From Acanthaster planci (lineage: Eukaryota; Echinodermata; Asteroidea; Valvatida; Acanthasteridae), in the NCBI RefSeq assembly GCF_001949145.1, contig NW_019091632.1:186001-250000 (forward strand): a stretch of 64,000 bases of DNA. The letters run 5' to 3'. Below the pieces are notes generated by a model. That model saw only the letters and a list, made by a program, of their open reading frames with translations. It made no database searches and was not told the DNA's origin. Shown here one piece after another: positions 26,463 to 39,700 of the stretch. Position numbers and translations under genes: made by a program. The first letter of the stretch is position 1; each line of letters starts with the position of its first letter.

Positions 26463-28156
26463 ATGAGCATTTCTGCCACTGTAAAGGGGCAACACTGGCA
26501 GGGGTACTGTGATCAACTTTATTATCCCATCAAGGGGATCAACACCTATTCAAGAAGGTCAACCACACATTGTGCCTGCAGTAAATGTAAATCTGAAAGC
26601 TCATAAACATGACTCATGACAGGTGCTAAACAGCAAGGAACTGCCCTACCACAATGGCAACACTCACATGGTAGAAGTTAATACTGTAATAAAGATACAG
26701 CCGATCATCATTCCAGCTGTTTATTTCACCACCTAATACATGTACACTGCTTAAAAATTAAACAAAACAGTGACCTCATGAATAATGAGCTGTGACATTT
26801 TTGCTTGGCACTTGGGATGAGATATATTGTACCTAATTGCTGGTTTATACCTAGAGCTGTATGTACAATTTCACCACTTTTTGGAAGCAGGTAATGTTTG
26901 GTCAGTTCCCTGTTTCTCTTTAATAGGGTGTACATGTACATGTATATACTATTTCTGCCTGAGTAAGTGTTTTTTCGGCCATCCCGCCTGGCTCTGATGT
27001 CCACCTGTTGCTTGGTGTAAACAAAGCATTTGTAATTTGAGAGTTGTGCCATCCTTAGTTGATTTGAGCTTAGCAGGAATTAAAGTTTAGTTAGCAACAG
27101 TTGGGCACAAGAAAGAATGTGTCACTGTATGTACTGCAGCTTTTTATGGTGGGACAGAGCACAGGAGCATTCAAGTTCATAGTAGTTGATGCCAGCTTGA
27201 TGCCAAGAACTTCGTTTGCTGTTGAGATCTGCAAAATTGCTTTTTAGCAGCATGAAGCAAACTGTTGAAAAGTTAACTGGAGCCAAAGGTGTGTGGTACA
27301 AATGTATATGTACTTCACTCCTGAGGTGCCAGGCATGTTTGTCTTGTAAAAAGTACTTCATGCAGTGTGAGTTTACCTAGTCACAGTATTGATATAATGA
27401 CATCATTCGCTAATTACTTTTCAGCTTAACAATGACTAACACCACCTCATTTGTTACATTAGCAGATTTGCAGTTGGTTTGTTTTTGTTTGGAAAGTAAG
27501 CCAGCACGTTACAATTTACTCCATTAACTCAGATGCTAGCAAAGGAATTGTGCAATCTTAAGTTCTGGAAAACAACTTGCAAATCCATTCTTGAACTGCT
27601 AATGGAGTGAGAAGGATCAGACAGTCTCATGCAGAGCTCCAAGGTATAGTTCAAGATAGGTTTATTGTATACATCGTACCAAATGAGAATAAGGTCACGT
27701 TGACTTACATTTACAATCTACATTCAGAATCCTTCTCGTATGTACTTTAATGGCAACTGTGTTACAATCTGCTGTCTTCAGGTTATTAATAGTTGTCAGG
27801 TAGAGACCGCACTGGATGAAATTTTGCTCTTGCATATGAGCAGTGGTGTCCACCAGTTTGCAGAATTTTTTTTTTTTTTATTTCCACTTGGTTGGCTCGG
27901 GTTTGAGTCTCCTGTCACCATTACTTCACATCTCTTTTTTTCCCCAGGTTTGGCTGAGGTTTGAAGTTACCTGTAACTGCCACAATCATCTCACTTCTCT
28001 TTTCCCCAAGGTTTTGTTTACTGTTCCTTGTGGGGGAAAGACCAAATTTTGGTGATTTTTGTTAAATCAAACGAAGGCTCAGGTAAATTAAGTAGTTCCG
28101 ACAAGTAACGGTACCATAGGCAATGGCTGTGATTATTCCTGTTTTGTTTTGGACAG

Positions 28157-28465
28157 ATGGTTGTGCGACGGTCACAGTGCAGCAACCTGGCACGGGACTC
28201 TTTCTTCAGCGACATCATTATGCCCACCGATTCCGTTTTCACCCCGCCCGTGGCCCCACCTCCGCCTTACTCCCCACCAGACTACACAGCCATCTCCAAC
28301 GACCGGGTGCTGATGGAGTCCGGCGAGTTCATGGATGACCTGTCCACGCCCACTCCAGTCATCGGCCCCCAGGACATGCCGCCGCCCTACTCCGTCCTGG
28401 ACCTGTCACCAGGTGGGACCATCGAGTGCGCTGTGGCGCAGGAGTACCAGGTGGACCCAAACGAG
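28157..28465 (+). CDS. ENTREP: ENTREP/FAM189-family protein, exon with three PPxY motifs
   Basis: This internal exon has 103 codons in phase 0 at both ends. The acceptor is TTTTGGACAG ending at 28156, and the donor is GAG|GTAAGT at 28465/28466. The peptide is a cytoplasmic linker with PPPY at residues 35-38, PPDY at 40-43 and PPPY at 75-78, surrounded by acidic and Pro-rich sequence. PPxY motifs bind WW domains. In human ENTREP1 such motifs recruit NEDD4-family ubiquitin ligases such as ITCH. No other PPxY occurs in the flanking exons. Because both ends are phase 0, skipping it would keep the frame and remove every PPxY motif seen. The first in-frame codon is ATG, but it follows an acceptor and is not a translation start. 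Confidence 0.9.
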
Positions 28466-28484
28466 GTAAGTCGTCACCCGTTTC

Positions 28485-28560
28485 TTGGTCCTAGGCTAGC
28501 TGCTAGTGTCATCACTGTGGCCTGGGTTCAAATCCCAGTGTTGGCCATTTGTGAGTAGAA
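28485..28560 (+). repeat. tRNA-derived SINE fragment beside the splice donor
   Basis: The segment contains GGTTCAAATCC at 28525-28535, a perfect polymerase III B box flanked by pairing CTGG and CCAG, as in a T-arm. A tRNA-like but degraded left half starts about 20 bp after the donor of the PPxY exon. The A box is not clear. It is probably an old insertion tolerated at the very start of the intron. Confidence 0.55.
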
Positions 28561-29291
28561 CTATAGTTGATTCTCTCCCATACCACAAGGATTTTATTTT
28601 CCCACCTCAGGTGCCCTTCCTTTTCAAGAATTTTGACGCTTTCAATCTCGGGCTATTATTTTTGGTCATACTAGTCAAGTGTGGGTCGCATAGCAGCTGC
28701 TGAAGCCACCCTCATATGTGTTCAATAGTGTTGTACATGTAGCTTGGTCCTTTCCCTTACGGTTATGTGTGAGGATGATTCCCCCCCCCCCACCCATATC
28801 ATTATTATAGGCTGTACTTGTACATTTACCATTGTTTAAGGAAGTACCAGTACTTACCGGTCTGTCTTTTAGGGATATTGATGTGAACAGTAATGTTAGT
28901 GTTCATATATCTTTGAATTGGATGAAACACTTACTGGTATGTTAGGGATGTACATGTATGTTAGGGTTTTTGTGTATCTATATGACAGACTTACATGTAT
29001 TTAGAACTTTCAGTGGTTCCAATTGGCTATTACAACGAATCCATTCGCGGTGTGATTAAGCCAACTATTTCCTTTTCTTGGTCAGACATTTTTCCTGAGC
29101 ATGGATTTTCAGTTCTCATTTAAGCATGCTTGACAGAGCTAATCCATCACAAGTGAATGGAAGATGAATTTAGTTTTTTTTTTAAGTCTCAATGGAAATC
29201 TTCTGTATGTAGTGTCACAAAGTTCCCCAAAGCCAATTTGTCAGAAGTCTGTCTGGAGTGGAGGTTATCCCCAGACTGTGTTAATGACTTA

Positions 29292-29395
29292 CAATAGGCT
29301 CCACAAAGCCTGCACAGATTGGAAACCAGTGATTTCTAGTCACCAATAGGCTCCACAAAGCCTGCAGCAATTGAAAACCAGTGATTTCGGGTCAT
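29292..29395. repeat. Tandem duplication, two 52-bp copies
   Basis: Copies start at 29292 and 29344 with CAATAGGCTCCACAAAGCCT and differ at only a few bases. It is a simple local duplication inside the intron. Confidence 0.9.
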
Positions 29396-30814
29396 TGTGA
29401 TTATTCCATTTTTCTGGAGCCGGGGCCCATTTTCTCCAGAGTGGGTCGGTCTCTTTGACCATAGTTAACGACACCCAGCACAAAATAAAGAAAGTGCCAG
29501 CAAAGAAACGGAATCTAATTTCAGACTTACCGAAACTTTTTAGGGGTTGTAAAATACCAGTATGAAGGCATCCGTCTCCTGGTTGCCTTTTCTTCACCTC
29601 TGCCTTTTGTCCGAAATGATTGTGCATACACCCAGAAGTTTCTTTCTCCCGGGACTGTTATTCCATTTACAGGATGATGAGTCCCAGCGGTACATGTGTG
29701 CATACATGGGCCACTACAATGGAAAACAGAGTTGTTTGTTAGTCTGCTTCAGAGCACTTACTAAACCCACTTTTGTTGTCAGCCGCAGGGCGGCGTGCGG
29801 GCAGCTCAGGTTTTTTGGGGGGAGTTTGCATTGTGGAGGGAGAGGGGAGGAGGGGAAAAAGACAGACCAGAAGGGAAACCGAGCTTGGCTGCTGCCTGGG
29901 TAGAAATTAGATCTGGTTGGTCGGGATCAGTGCGGGCCGTGTTATTGCTCGGCCAGCGGTGCATGTGTTGCAGAACGGGGAATCATTTGAGTGCGGCGAC
30001 AATGTGCATTGTCTGTGCCGGCTGGCGTTTGTGGATGTGGTGGGACTTCGGAGTAGGAGATAACATTGGTTCAGATCAAGGTATAGTAAAGGCGTGCTTC
30101 CAGCAGTTACATGTATGAATTTTTCTGGGCATTTTTCTTGTTTCATCTTGTTTGCATCCTGTGTCGAGGCCAGAGCTCTTGTGCTGTAATTGGTTTGCTT
30201 TTCTTTTAAATGCTTAGGTACCTATTCTGGACACTTCATAGTAGTTGTAAATGGATAATAATTTATTTCTGTAACTTCAAACAAGCCTACCTTGCCATTG
30301 TACATGCAGATGTGCATACCATACACAGTTTGTGGCACAGACTTTATTTAATTTACAGGGACCGTACCGGCAGGTGTGCTATGCTCAATCACCTGCAGCA
30401 GTTGGAGATGAGACCGTTATCTTTCTACGTGTTCCTCTCTTGATACCTATAGTCTTTGATAACAACAGTATCAAAGCATTTAAGGGGGAACAGTGCCTCA
30501 TAGTTTCCGTAATTCCAAGGTGCCGATCTATAATCCTTATTTCTTTGACGAGCTGGCTTCAAGTACCAGTACAATACAGCAATTGCACGGGACTTATTGT
30601 TCAAAGTGAAGGGTACTCGCTGTTCATGACTTCTTGGTTGCACAATGAAGTTTCCATCAGTATATCAGCATCTCATCAGCATATTATAAGAGACCGACAT
30701 GTACATGTACAGGTGTGTATGGCACGGTGCATAACTGCCCTTCTTGGACATATGTGAACACAAAAGCAGTTTTCGAAATACAAATGTTTTGCTAGTTGAA
30801 TCATGCATGTCATT

Positions 30815-30872
30815 AACCCTAACCCTCCTCAATCCTTCACCTGTTGGAGGACTGAGGAGTGTTAGGGTTAAT
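30815..30872. mobile_element. 58-bp telomere-like hairpin element, copy 2
   Basis: This copy is identical over 58 bp to 16203-16260, with AACCCTAACCC at the left and GTTAGGGTTAAT at the right. Here the flanks are ATT on the left and TAAT on the right, so an AT-rich insertion site is likely. Identity between copies 14.6 kb apart suggests recent spread or strong constraint. Confidence 0.8.
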
Positions 30873-33659
30873 TAATAAAACCTATAACATGTTCATGTAT
30901 GCAGTAGCTCCTGGAGTATACTTTACTATCCCCTTCCCCCACCCACACAAGAACTCCCCCCCTCCCCATGAACTTCTACAGTACATTGGCCCAATGGATC
31001 TGAGGATCTTAATCATGGAATGATGGATCAGCCAAAGCAAGTTGAAATGAATGTCCTGAACCTGCTTTATGAGTAAATAAGACGTAACTGACATATACAT
31101 GTACATGTGTGTACCTCCATCATATCTGTAGTGATACTGTCCATAATGGAAAAATAGACAACATGCGTATTTGCTTGGTCAGAGTGCTACTGTTGATAGC
31201 TACATATGGGGTAATACACTCATGCATATATGTACTGGTACATGTACATTTACAGTACATGTGCCTCAGTCATGGTGCACTGCCTCAGTACATTGCATTG
31301 ATTGATCCCTGAAACCCCCCCCCAGGCACTTACCTGCCAATCAAATCCAGTAAAGTGTGTGTACAAACACCAGTACATGTAAATGGACGTGTGGACATGC
31401 ATTTTGCTGATAAGGCTGAAGTTGCTTGCAAAACTCTACTCAGTGGTTGGTACATCCAACTCTGTTTGGAGAGGGGGGTCCAAGTAGACCCTGTTTTCCA
31501 GGGCAGCAGAATTCGTGCTTTTGGGGATTTCTGTCAGTTTGAACACAGAGAGATGAAAACTCATCCTTGGGTGGAAGGTGGAATCTAAAAAGCGGCCAGT
31601 TTTAGAAAAACATCTTCAGGCCTGTTGGATCTGAAGAACTCAGTGGTTGGAATTTGTCTGTTAAGGTTTCGTTGAATGCACGTATTTAAAAAAAAAAATA
31701 AAAGCATGCTTTTACATCAAACTCTAGGTCTTTAAAACTGTGGATTCTTTGCACTAGAATATATAATGCCATAGAAAGTGATCCTTGTTCAAAAGCATCA
31801 AACTGTTTCCTCTCTGTAGTCCTTATAATTTGCCACTCACATTCATAATGTAGAGGTACATGTACATGTATGTACATTGTATGCGTCATGATGAATTAAA
31901 GTGTTGGATGCCTTGAAGTTAATGTCATAGATGCCAAGAAGTGATTTACAGCTCTCTCCTCAGGGAGTGAAATTGAAAATGCAAATAAAGTATTAGGTAA
32001 GGGTATTTCAACACCATTTGCATCGATGGGCACATTCCTGACGTGCATAGTGTGCGTCCTGACATTGCACATGCATGAAGTTGGTCGTGCATTCCCTGTA
32101 TTGTCTGCGGGCAGAGCGTGACTTTGACACTTGCAAACCAGTCTGGATGGGCTCCTTCCACTTTGCTCTCTATGGATTGCCATACAACATTACATGTAAT
32201 AAGCTATGGTAAATGTTGTTTTGGCAACAATATCGCCAGCTTTTTTCCCCATAGATTATGCCATTGCTGCAGCCCCTCCAAACCTGTTCTGCATTTGCCA
32301 ATTAGTACATTGGCTGGCTGTAACTGGCATGTGACAAAATGGTTGGCAGCCATGTTAGTCAGGAGTTATATACGTAAATATTGCACACACTAGTAAAAAC
32401 AGATGGGAGAATAAGGTACTATACGTTTGGACTTAGTACATGTAGTACTGGCGTGGATTTTTCAGCCAAAGTAAAGAAACACAGAAAGTATTGACACTGC
32501 GGAACTTGACATTTTTGAGGCCAAAATCAATTTTTTTGTTTTCTTTTGAGGGGGAGGACAAATAATACTGGTATGATAGGTTCAAAATATATGTACAAAG
32601 CCAGAACATCACTGAAGTCCATTCAGAAATGGAATTCCTAACTTTCTGGAAATTCACTACACTCTAGCATTAGTCTTCAGTTTCATTGGATTCCTCACAT
32701 GGCCCATTAGTTGTCAGCTATCACCTCTGTGTTCTGACAAATCCCATAGCCAATTCATCAAAATAGTGGTCTGTTGTACTGTCCAAAAAGCCTGCCTTGA
32801 AATTTCTCAGCTACAGTTGTCAGATCATTTGCCACACAATGTCATCAGTATCCCTTTCTGCTCTCAGTCGAAAGGAGTCAAGCCAGAGGTGTACAGTAAA
32901 GACGGGAGTGTGATTTGTGGCAAACAATGGAGACCCATTCATCCGATGCCGTTCAGTTTCCCACCGAGCTGCCAAACATGTTATCCCAGGGTCTCAAAGA
33001 CTTCATTCCGAATTCCCATCGTGGCTGGGGCAAACGCGGAGTTCTCTGCTCAATAACATTGCTGTTTACAATAATATGGGACAGAAGTCCCATGGGAAAA
33101 GCTTTGTGGTCAATCTGGGTTTATGGAACATGCATATAAAGCATTTCATTTTGAATTGTTCTCTCCCCAACATTCTACTCATGTCCATTCCACTTTCCAG
33201 TTCACATATCATTTGTCCAACATACCGGTAATCTTTTGACACCTCCACAACATATTGATAAACTTGCTGGACAAGGTGCAGCAGACATCAACTCTGCCTT
33301 GTGTGTTTTCTTTCTTATTTCCTTCGTCTTGTTACTCCAGACATGATATATATTAAAAAAAACTGTGAACACAGTAAAAATGAGGAAAAAAAATCTCACT
33401 ATTCTCCAACTTTACTACCACTGCCACATTTAACTGAGGCCCTCATCAATCCACTCACTTCTTGACAATTTTCTAGACAGCAGTTGGTAATGGTATTGTA
33501 CACAAGGAGGGGAAAAAAGCGAGAAACAACAGTCCTCCTCTTGAAAAGTGCTATTAACTTGGACCCCTGACCATTTATTTTTCTCCATCCAATCAAATTA
33601 CTGAGCACTTGATGTAATAACAACCTCAGCCATGTTTTGACAGCATAGGTGTAAATATC

Positions 33660-33704
33660 GCCCCCTGCTTGATAAGGATCACACTTGCTGTACAAGTAGG
33701 GGGC
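33660..33704. repeat. Short hairpin with GCCCCCT arms
   Basis: GCCCCCTGCTTG (33660-33671) pairs with CAAGTAGGGGGC (33693-33704) with one mismatch, around a 21-nt loop. Confidence 0.55.
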
Positions 33705-36700
33705 AGTGACCTGCACCCTTCTTGTGGGAACAAGCTATGTTTGGAGTTTAAAAAGTTGGCCTTGATGGACGCAGACTGCTGTCAATGAAGATCAGTATGA
33801 AAGGATGGCTTCTGGCAATCTGTTGAAATTGATAAGGGAATTAACAGTTTTTGTGTGATGATAAGGGATGACTGTTAAATCTTTCTTACATCATTCCAAT
33901 CAGTGTCATGCAAAGCTACTACATGTGGTATATATTTTCTGGTACCCTTCCTTTTTATTATTAATTTGGGGGTAAGTTTACTCTGTTCGTTTTTTTAAGT
34001 TACTAAATCTTTCTTGAATCAATTCAATTTGCTTTTAATTGCTAGAAGAGTGCTACCTACTCAGAATTGTCTAAATTAAATGGCACTGTGAACCAGCCTT
34101 CTTGCCAAGACGGGAAAAATGTGTAACACAGGTAGCAGGAACCTTCTTGAGTTGTCATATTTCAACTGCACTCAAATCATACAAATGGTGCAGGGCTTGT
34201 ACCGATACTCAGAAAAACATGGAGAGCATTTAGAATTATTACAGTGGCTAGGTTGAGCAGTTATCTGTTCCAAACCAGGGGTTGGACTTTGGCCCTTTCT
34301 TGATTGGGTAGACTCTAATTGGCCTAGTTTCTGAACCGTAAATGTAGGCCAACATTTAAATGTCCAGGATACATGCACTGTAGTGCAGAATCACCTAGGG
34401 GTTTTGGAGGATTTGTCAACGGCAACAGAAGAATTTTCAAAGTGGGGGTGCCAGTTGTGAACCATCAGGCATCGGCCATTAATAGACCAATCTATTGAGT
34501 CACACCCCATTTTAGGATCTGCAAAAAGTGGGAGGGAGCCATGCCCCCCCAGCCCTCCCTCCTAACGAAAAAGTGGGAGTAGCCATTTTCCCCTGGCATC
34601 CCCCCCATCCACTGCCATGGGGTCTGCACAGGATTGAGATGGGTAGAGCTGCACGTTAATTGGGACTGGATGCGGCTTGGGAAGTTCAAGGAATGCGCCA
34701 TTGGGTCCTTGCACCACATATTGATTGGATGGTTTCTCAAGACTCCTTGAAGTTGGTAATAGGGAGTTTAACAGGGTAAATGTGTTGAAGTAGATGTTCA
34801 GGTTAGTCACTGATGCCCGCAAGTAGAGGGAGGTCACAGCTTCATTGTTCATTGTTTTTGTGCCAGACTTAAACCTGTCCAATGTGACAACATCTGGTTT
34901 GTTTCAGAGGTTTTCTCATCAGTCTTATTTCCTTATTTTCACTTCCACCTCTCCTCAAAAAAACATTAAAAAGCGGAAGCCATAAAATTTCAGAAATATT
35001 TATTACCTAAATGGGTAAGTGTCATTTCACTGTTCTCGAACTCTCCCCTGTGCATGCTTTATGTTTTGGCAAGGAGTAATGGAAGTGCTTAATTGTAACC
35101 TTGTGTACATATGTGGGTGTCCTTGGCTTGGGACAAGGTATTCTACTCTGTCTGGCTCAGGAGGTGGTCATGTGGTCAGGGTTGGGGAGAAGGGAGGTGT
35201 TGTTATGTCTGGGTCTGTGGTATTTCACCCTTTCTACATGCTGTGACACGATAGACTCGGTCTCACTATGTGGGAGGGGCCCTGTACTTTCCTGGTACAT
35301 CTTTAAATGTGCTGTGTGTGCTCATACATGTATGTACATGTAGGCCTCCATGTACCACCCACAAACAACATTAGCACCGTACAAGGCATAGGCCCGCTTG
35401 GGATGGTTGGATTGAAGTGCTGTGAGCAGTATGCAGTAGCAGCTTACATTGTTTTGCAAGTGCAGCCTCTGTTTGGTACCAGTGTGACACTGTGCAAAGA
35501 GTTACTCATGATATCATGGTGTTAGATTTGGTTTTAGTCAACCATTTTCTTCAGTTCTTGAAAATTCTTGGTTGGGCATTGAGACTGGAAATCACAGTTT
35601 GTATGAAAGTGCATCCAACAATTCTATTGCATGGATTCATTAAAAGTTATACTGCAGAATTGTAAGTTGAGAAACCATCACGCCAACTTAGAAAATAAGT
35701 CAGAATATCAACCACAATGGGCATGTGCGATAAAGGCTTGTCCAACAGTGGCACTGTGAACCTGTAAAAGGACATGCAACAGTGGACCAACGTTGGTGGT
35801 TGAATGAAAAAATTGCTGATTCAGAAAGAACTTTAATGAAAAAAAAAATCATTGCTTTCCAACAACCCCCCAAGTTACATCTATGTACATGCAGGTTGCA
35901 CGTGTAGATTTGAATAATCATCTGTGCCATTTGTGTCAGAGTTCACTAGACTCGTTTCACCTGCTTCCTCGTGATAAAGAAGCTGGATCAGAAACATTTT
36001 TCAGTTTGCGACTGGAGATGATGTACACGCTTTGGCCATGATCCCATGCAGAAAGGCACAGTAAGGTCATTCTGTAAATTCAGGGTCCAGTTGTTGGTGC
36101 CACCGTCACATCTGTCGTATTATTTGAAAGTTTGGAACACGTTTTTTAAATTTCCAAAATTGATTGTATAAGCACATTACCTACCGGTACCAACAAAGAA
36201 CAATAGTTTAATAATTTTAACGATTTCTTCCTGTCAAATTACACAGGCCAGGTGTAACAGGAACACAAGATGTCCCACTTTTGGGCCCAGTGTTTATAGA
36301 TTAACCCAATATTTTGATGTGTACATGGGTTTTGATATGTAGACATTTTTTATATGTATCATGATACTAGTCATCGACCATGTGCTTCCAAGTATGCACT
36401 TGACTGTAGGTACATTGTTTACAGGTTCAGAGGGTTTGGTATGTGTGCACAGCATGTCACCCAGAACAGGCCTCATTTGCCTTTAAAAGTAAACAGAGGC
36501 ACTTGATATACCAAGCTTTGAGGAATGCACTCAAATCACATGGATCAATGGAAAGACCTACAGTGCAACCCGTACATGTACACAATTATATGCTATTAGC
36601 GCAGCACTGAAGCTTTATGAACAATAAAAACAATGAGAACAGGATATAGTCAGATTGGAATCATGAACCGTGTGAAGTGTAAAGATGGAAGTGTTAGAAA

Positions 36701-39700
36701 TTTATTTTGAGGTTTCATCTCCATGTGGCAATAAAAATATTACAGCCATGTATGCCCAGTCTCTGGTGTACATGATACTGGCCAATTTGTGAGAAATGAT
36801 CTTCAGTGTACATGTGTGCATTAAGACTACACAGGTAGTGAATTTCACTTCATATGATTAATGACTGTCTGCATGGAAAGACTTTGTACTGTAAAAGTTC
36901 CGAAAATGACCGAATATTTTTGCCTGAGTACCAGCACTATTGCAGCAAATGCAATGGCAGCAGTTCAGTGTTGACCAAGCGTGATTCAGCAGTTTTCAGG
37001 CTTTGTACGGTAACTTCAGCTTTCTTGGTTAGGCAAATACATGTATTTCTGTTTGATAGAACATTAAACATTTTCTGTCCTGTTGTAAATATTGCCCAAC
37101 GTCATTCCACACATTTTAGAAATTGAATTTGATCTTGCCAAATTCCCAACACCCTGGTGTGCATACATGTACATGTGCATACCGGTTCGTGTCCTGCAAT
37201 GCGCGCATTCAACATGAATACCAAATTAAACCAGACAGAGCACACCTAACTAAATTTGGGTTGAAACATGAGCAGGGTGCGTTTCCATTCAAGTGCGGCC
37301 CACAAATGTGTGTGTAACCTAAATCTTTGAACGTCAAACACACCTGCAATTATGTTGTCTGCGTTCTGTGTAGGGTTCGGTGGAGGTGTATGGTACACAT
37401 GTTTGTGCAGACCAGATACTTTTCCCTTCCCTGTTTATTTGTGATTCGGCAGTCTCGTGCAGCAGATATAGATTACAATGCATTTCTGTCATTTGTTACC
37501 TTGCTGTTGTATGTATGCGAGCTGGACCGACAATAGTCACCTGTCTCGTCAGGCATTTATGACAGAGTGAACCATTCATGTTGTGTTTGAAATGTTGCTC
37601 TGATTAGATGGAATATTGTGACTTACATGTGCACTCTTCACTAAAAAGGAGGTCTTACATGTATGTCAAGATGGCATTGGCATAATGACTGCAGTGTATT
37701 TTTATTTATTGACTTCAGGTTCACTTGCCGATTTTCTGATTTTGACCAAGTGTTCAACCACCTTATTTTATCATTCAAGCTTTCCTCCTTGGGCATTTTT
37801 AAAGGAGTTACTACTAAAGCTTTTCAAAAAAATTACCTTTTTTGTTGCCCCTTAACCCTGCATCTTTGCACTAAGTTTGTAATTTTTAAAAACAATAGAT
37901 GTTTTTAAAAACAATAGATCAAATCTTTCCTAAGAGATGTCCCAAATGTTCTCTTGTCTTCCCGAAAGTTTCTTCATTATTATTTATTGTGATTGTTTCC
38001 AGGTTAGTTTGTCTTCTTTTTTCCCTCTCAGCTTGTCTGTCACATTGATTGACGCCAAGCTTGTGGCATCCAGTTCTTTTAGTGGGCACATTTCACTACT
38101 GCATTGTGTTTGTTCCTTAAATTGAGACTTCCTTTCACCAGCAGAAACCCACATCACAAATGACCGGGTTTTTTTTCACCAATCATTATTCTACGAACTG
38201 GTTACTGTGTATAGAGGTTTATTTGACTAAAGACAGAAATGAAAAGGCTACTTCCAAGTGTAACCTTGATATGATAGTTGAATGGATTGAACGGCATTCC
38301 AGACATTTAGGCCAAAGCCGATTTTTTTGGCATTTATTGATTAAACCGGATGGCCCTGTGCCATGGAGCTGATGCTGACTAATAATGGCAACAGAAGGAA
38401 ATCCTTGATCTGGAATGGGCACAATGGCCAGTGGTTTTTACCCACTGAGGATTAGTTTTGAGAACTTTGAGGATTAGTGGGAAAAACTTCATTGTTCAAA
38501 TGATGGATGATATCTTAATTGTTGGGCACATGCATTGTACGGTTCACAGAAAACTTCTGAGTGATTTTGAGCACACATTGGAAACTCAATTTCATTATGA
38601 AAACACATGACAGAATATATTTGCTAGCGTTCTGCCTGAGTGCACTTCATTGATGAAATATTTTTGTGGGTAGTTTTTCAGAGGTTTTATGTCTTGTTTG
38701 GTTTGAAATTCATCAAGAATTGACTACATGTCATTTTGATAGCCCACATACATGTACATGTATGTGACTTACAGTGGAAATCCCAAGAATGTACTGCCTC
38801 AGGTGTCTATGTCTTCTACATGTAGATGCCAGTAACTGGTGCATTTGTCATTCCCGAAAAACATGTATGCGAGGACCATGCAACAAACCTACGTGTAAGT
38901 GCATTCACTTTACTGTGTGACTGCTTGCATATGATTTGAAAATGGTAACAATACTTTTTTTAGATTCCTTCAAAAAAACCCAGCTCTATCCTGACTAAGG
39001 TATTTTTGTTTTGTTTTTTTCTGGTTTTGATTTTTTCATTGTTCGTATTCCCTTTTGTAGCAAATTACATTGAAATCAACATGTCTTTTCGTTTACATGC
39101 TCATATCAGCCTGTCCAACTTTGATAAATAGCTTTCCTTCAGTATGCTACCCCACCGATCGAAAATATTGTGCTACCGGTACATTCAAAATTGTAAAAGT
39201 TATCACGGTGTTTCATATGTCTACAATTGTCATTGTTCATTGGTATTTTATAGCAGTCTGGGCTTTTCCTCACTACCGGAATTTCGTAGTTCCCTTCATG
39301 CCTGTCCTCAATTTATTGTCGGGAAAGGAAAGTCCATGTTTTCTCTGCCAATTCCTTTCAGATTCTTCAAAACCCTGTCTTGACATACAATACCATGTCA
39401 ACCCTTCTCCAGCCACCTCAAAACTGCAAATTGCACAATTTATTTTGTTTCTCTGTCTGGCAAACAGTACCCACATTTCACTTGGCAACGGAAAGGGAAA
39501 AAAAAACCGAAAAATAAACACTTTCCAAAAAAGCCAAGCCCTTTGGATATTATTGCTCTTGATGGTCATCCCACTCAGCAGAAATAGGAAGTGTTTTGAA
39601 AATATTCTCAATTGCCCCAGGGATGCAGACCAGGGAATTCTCTCTCTGGGTTCAATATTGCTGATGCTATCGCCTTTGATTTGGCAATATAAACTCTCAA

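Larger units (their letters stand above)
17523..28156 (+). other. ENTREP: Intron of the ENTREP-family gene (10.6 kb)
   Basis: The intron starts GTGAGT and ends TTTTGGACAG. The joined exons continue in frame from a basic juxtamembrane tail into the PPxY region, as expected for the family, so no exon is needed in between. I saw no exon-like frame with good splice sites inside. It contains a hairpin at 20229, a 34-bp tandem repeat at 21713, a degenerate SINE at 26398 and many TACATG words. Confidence 0.8.

Noticed and set aside
29673-29740. Possible exon after TTTACAG (DDESQRYMCAYMGHYNGK)
   Set aside because: It has no usable donor, and the ENTREP exons on both sides already join in phase 0.
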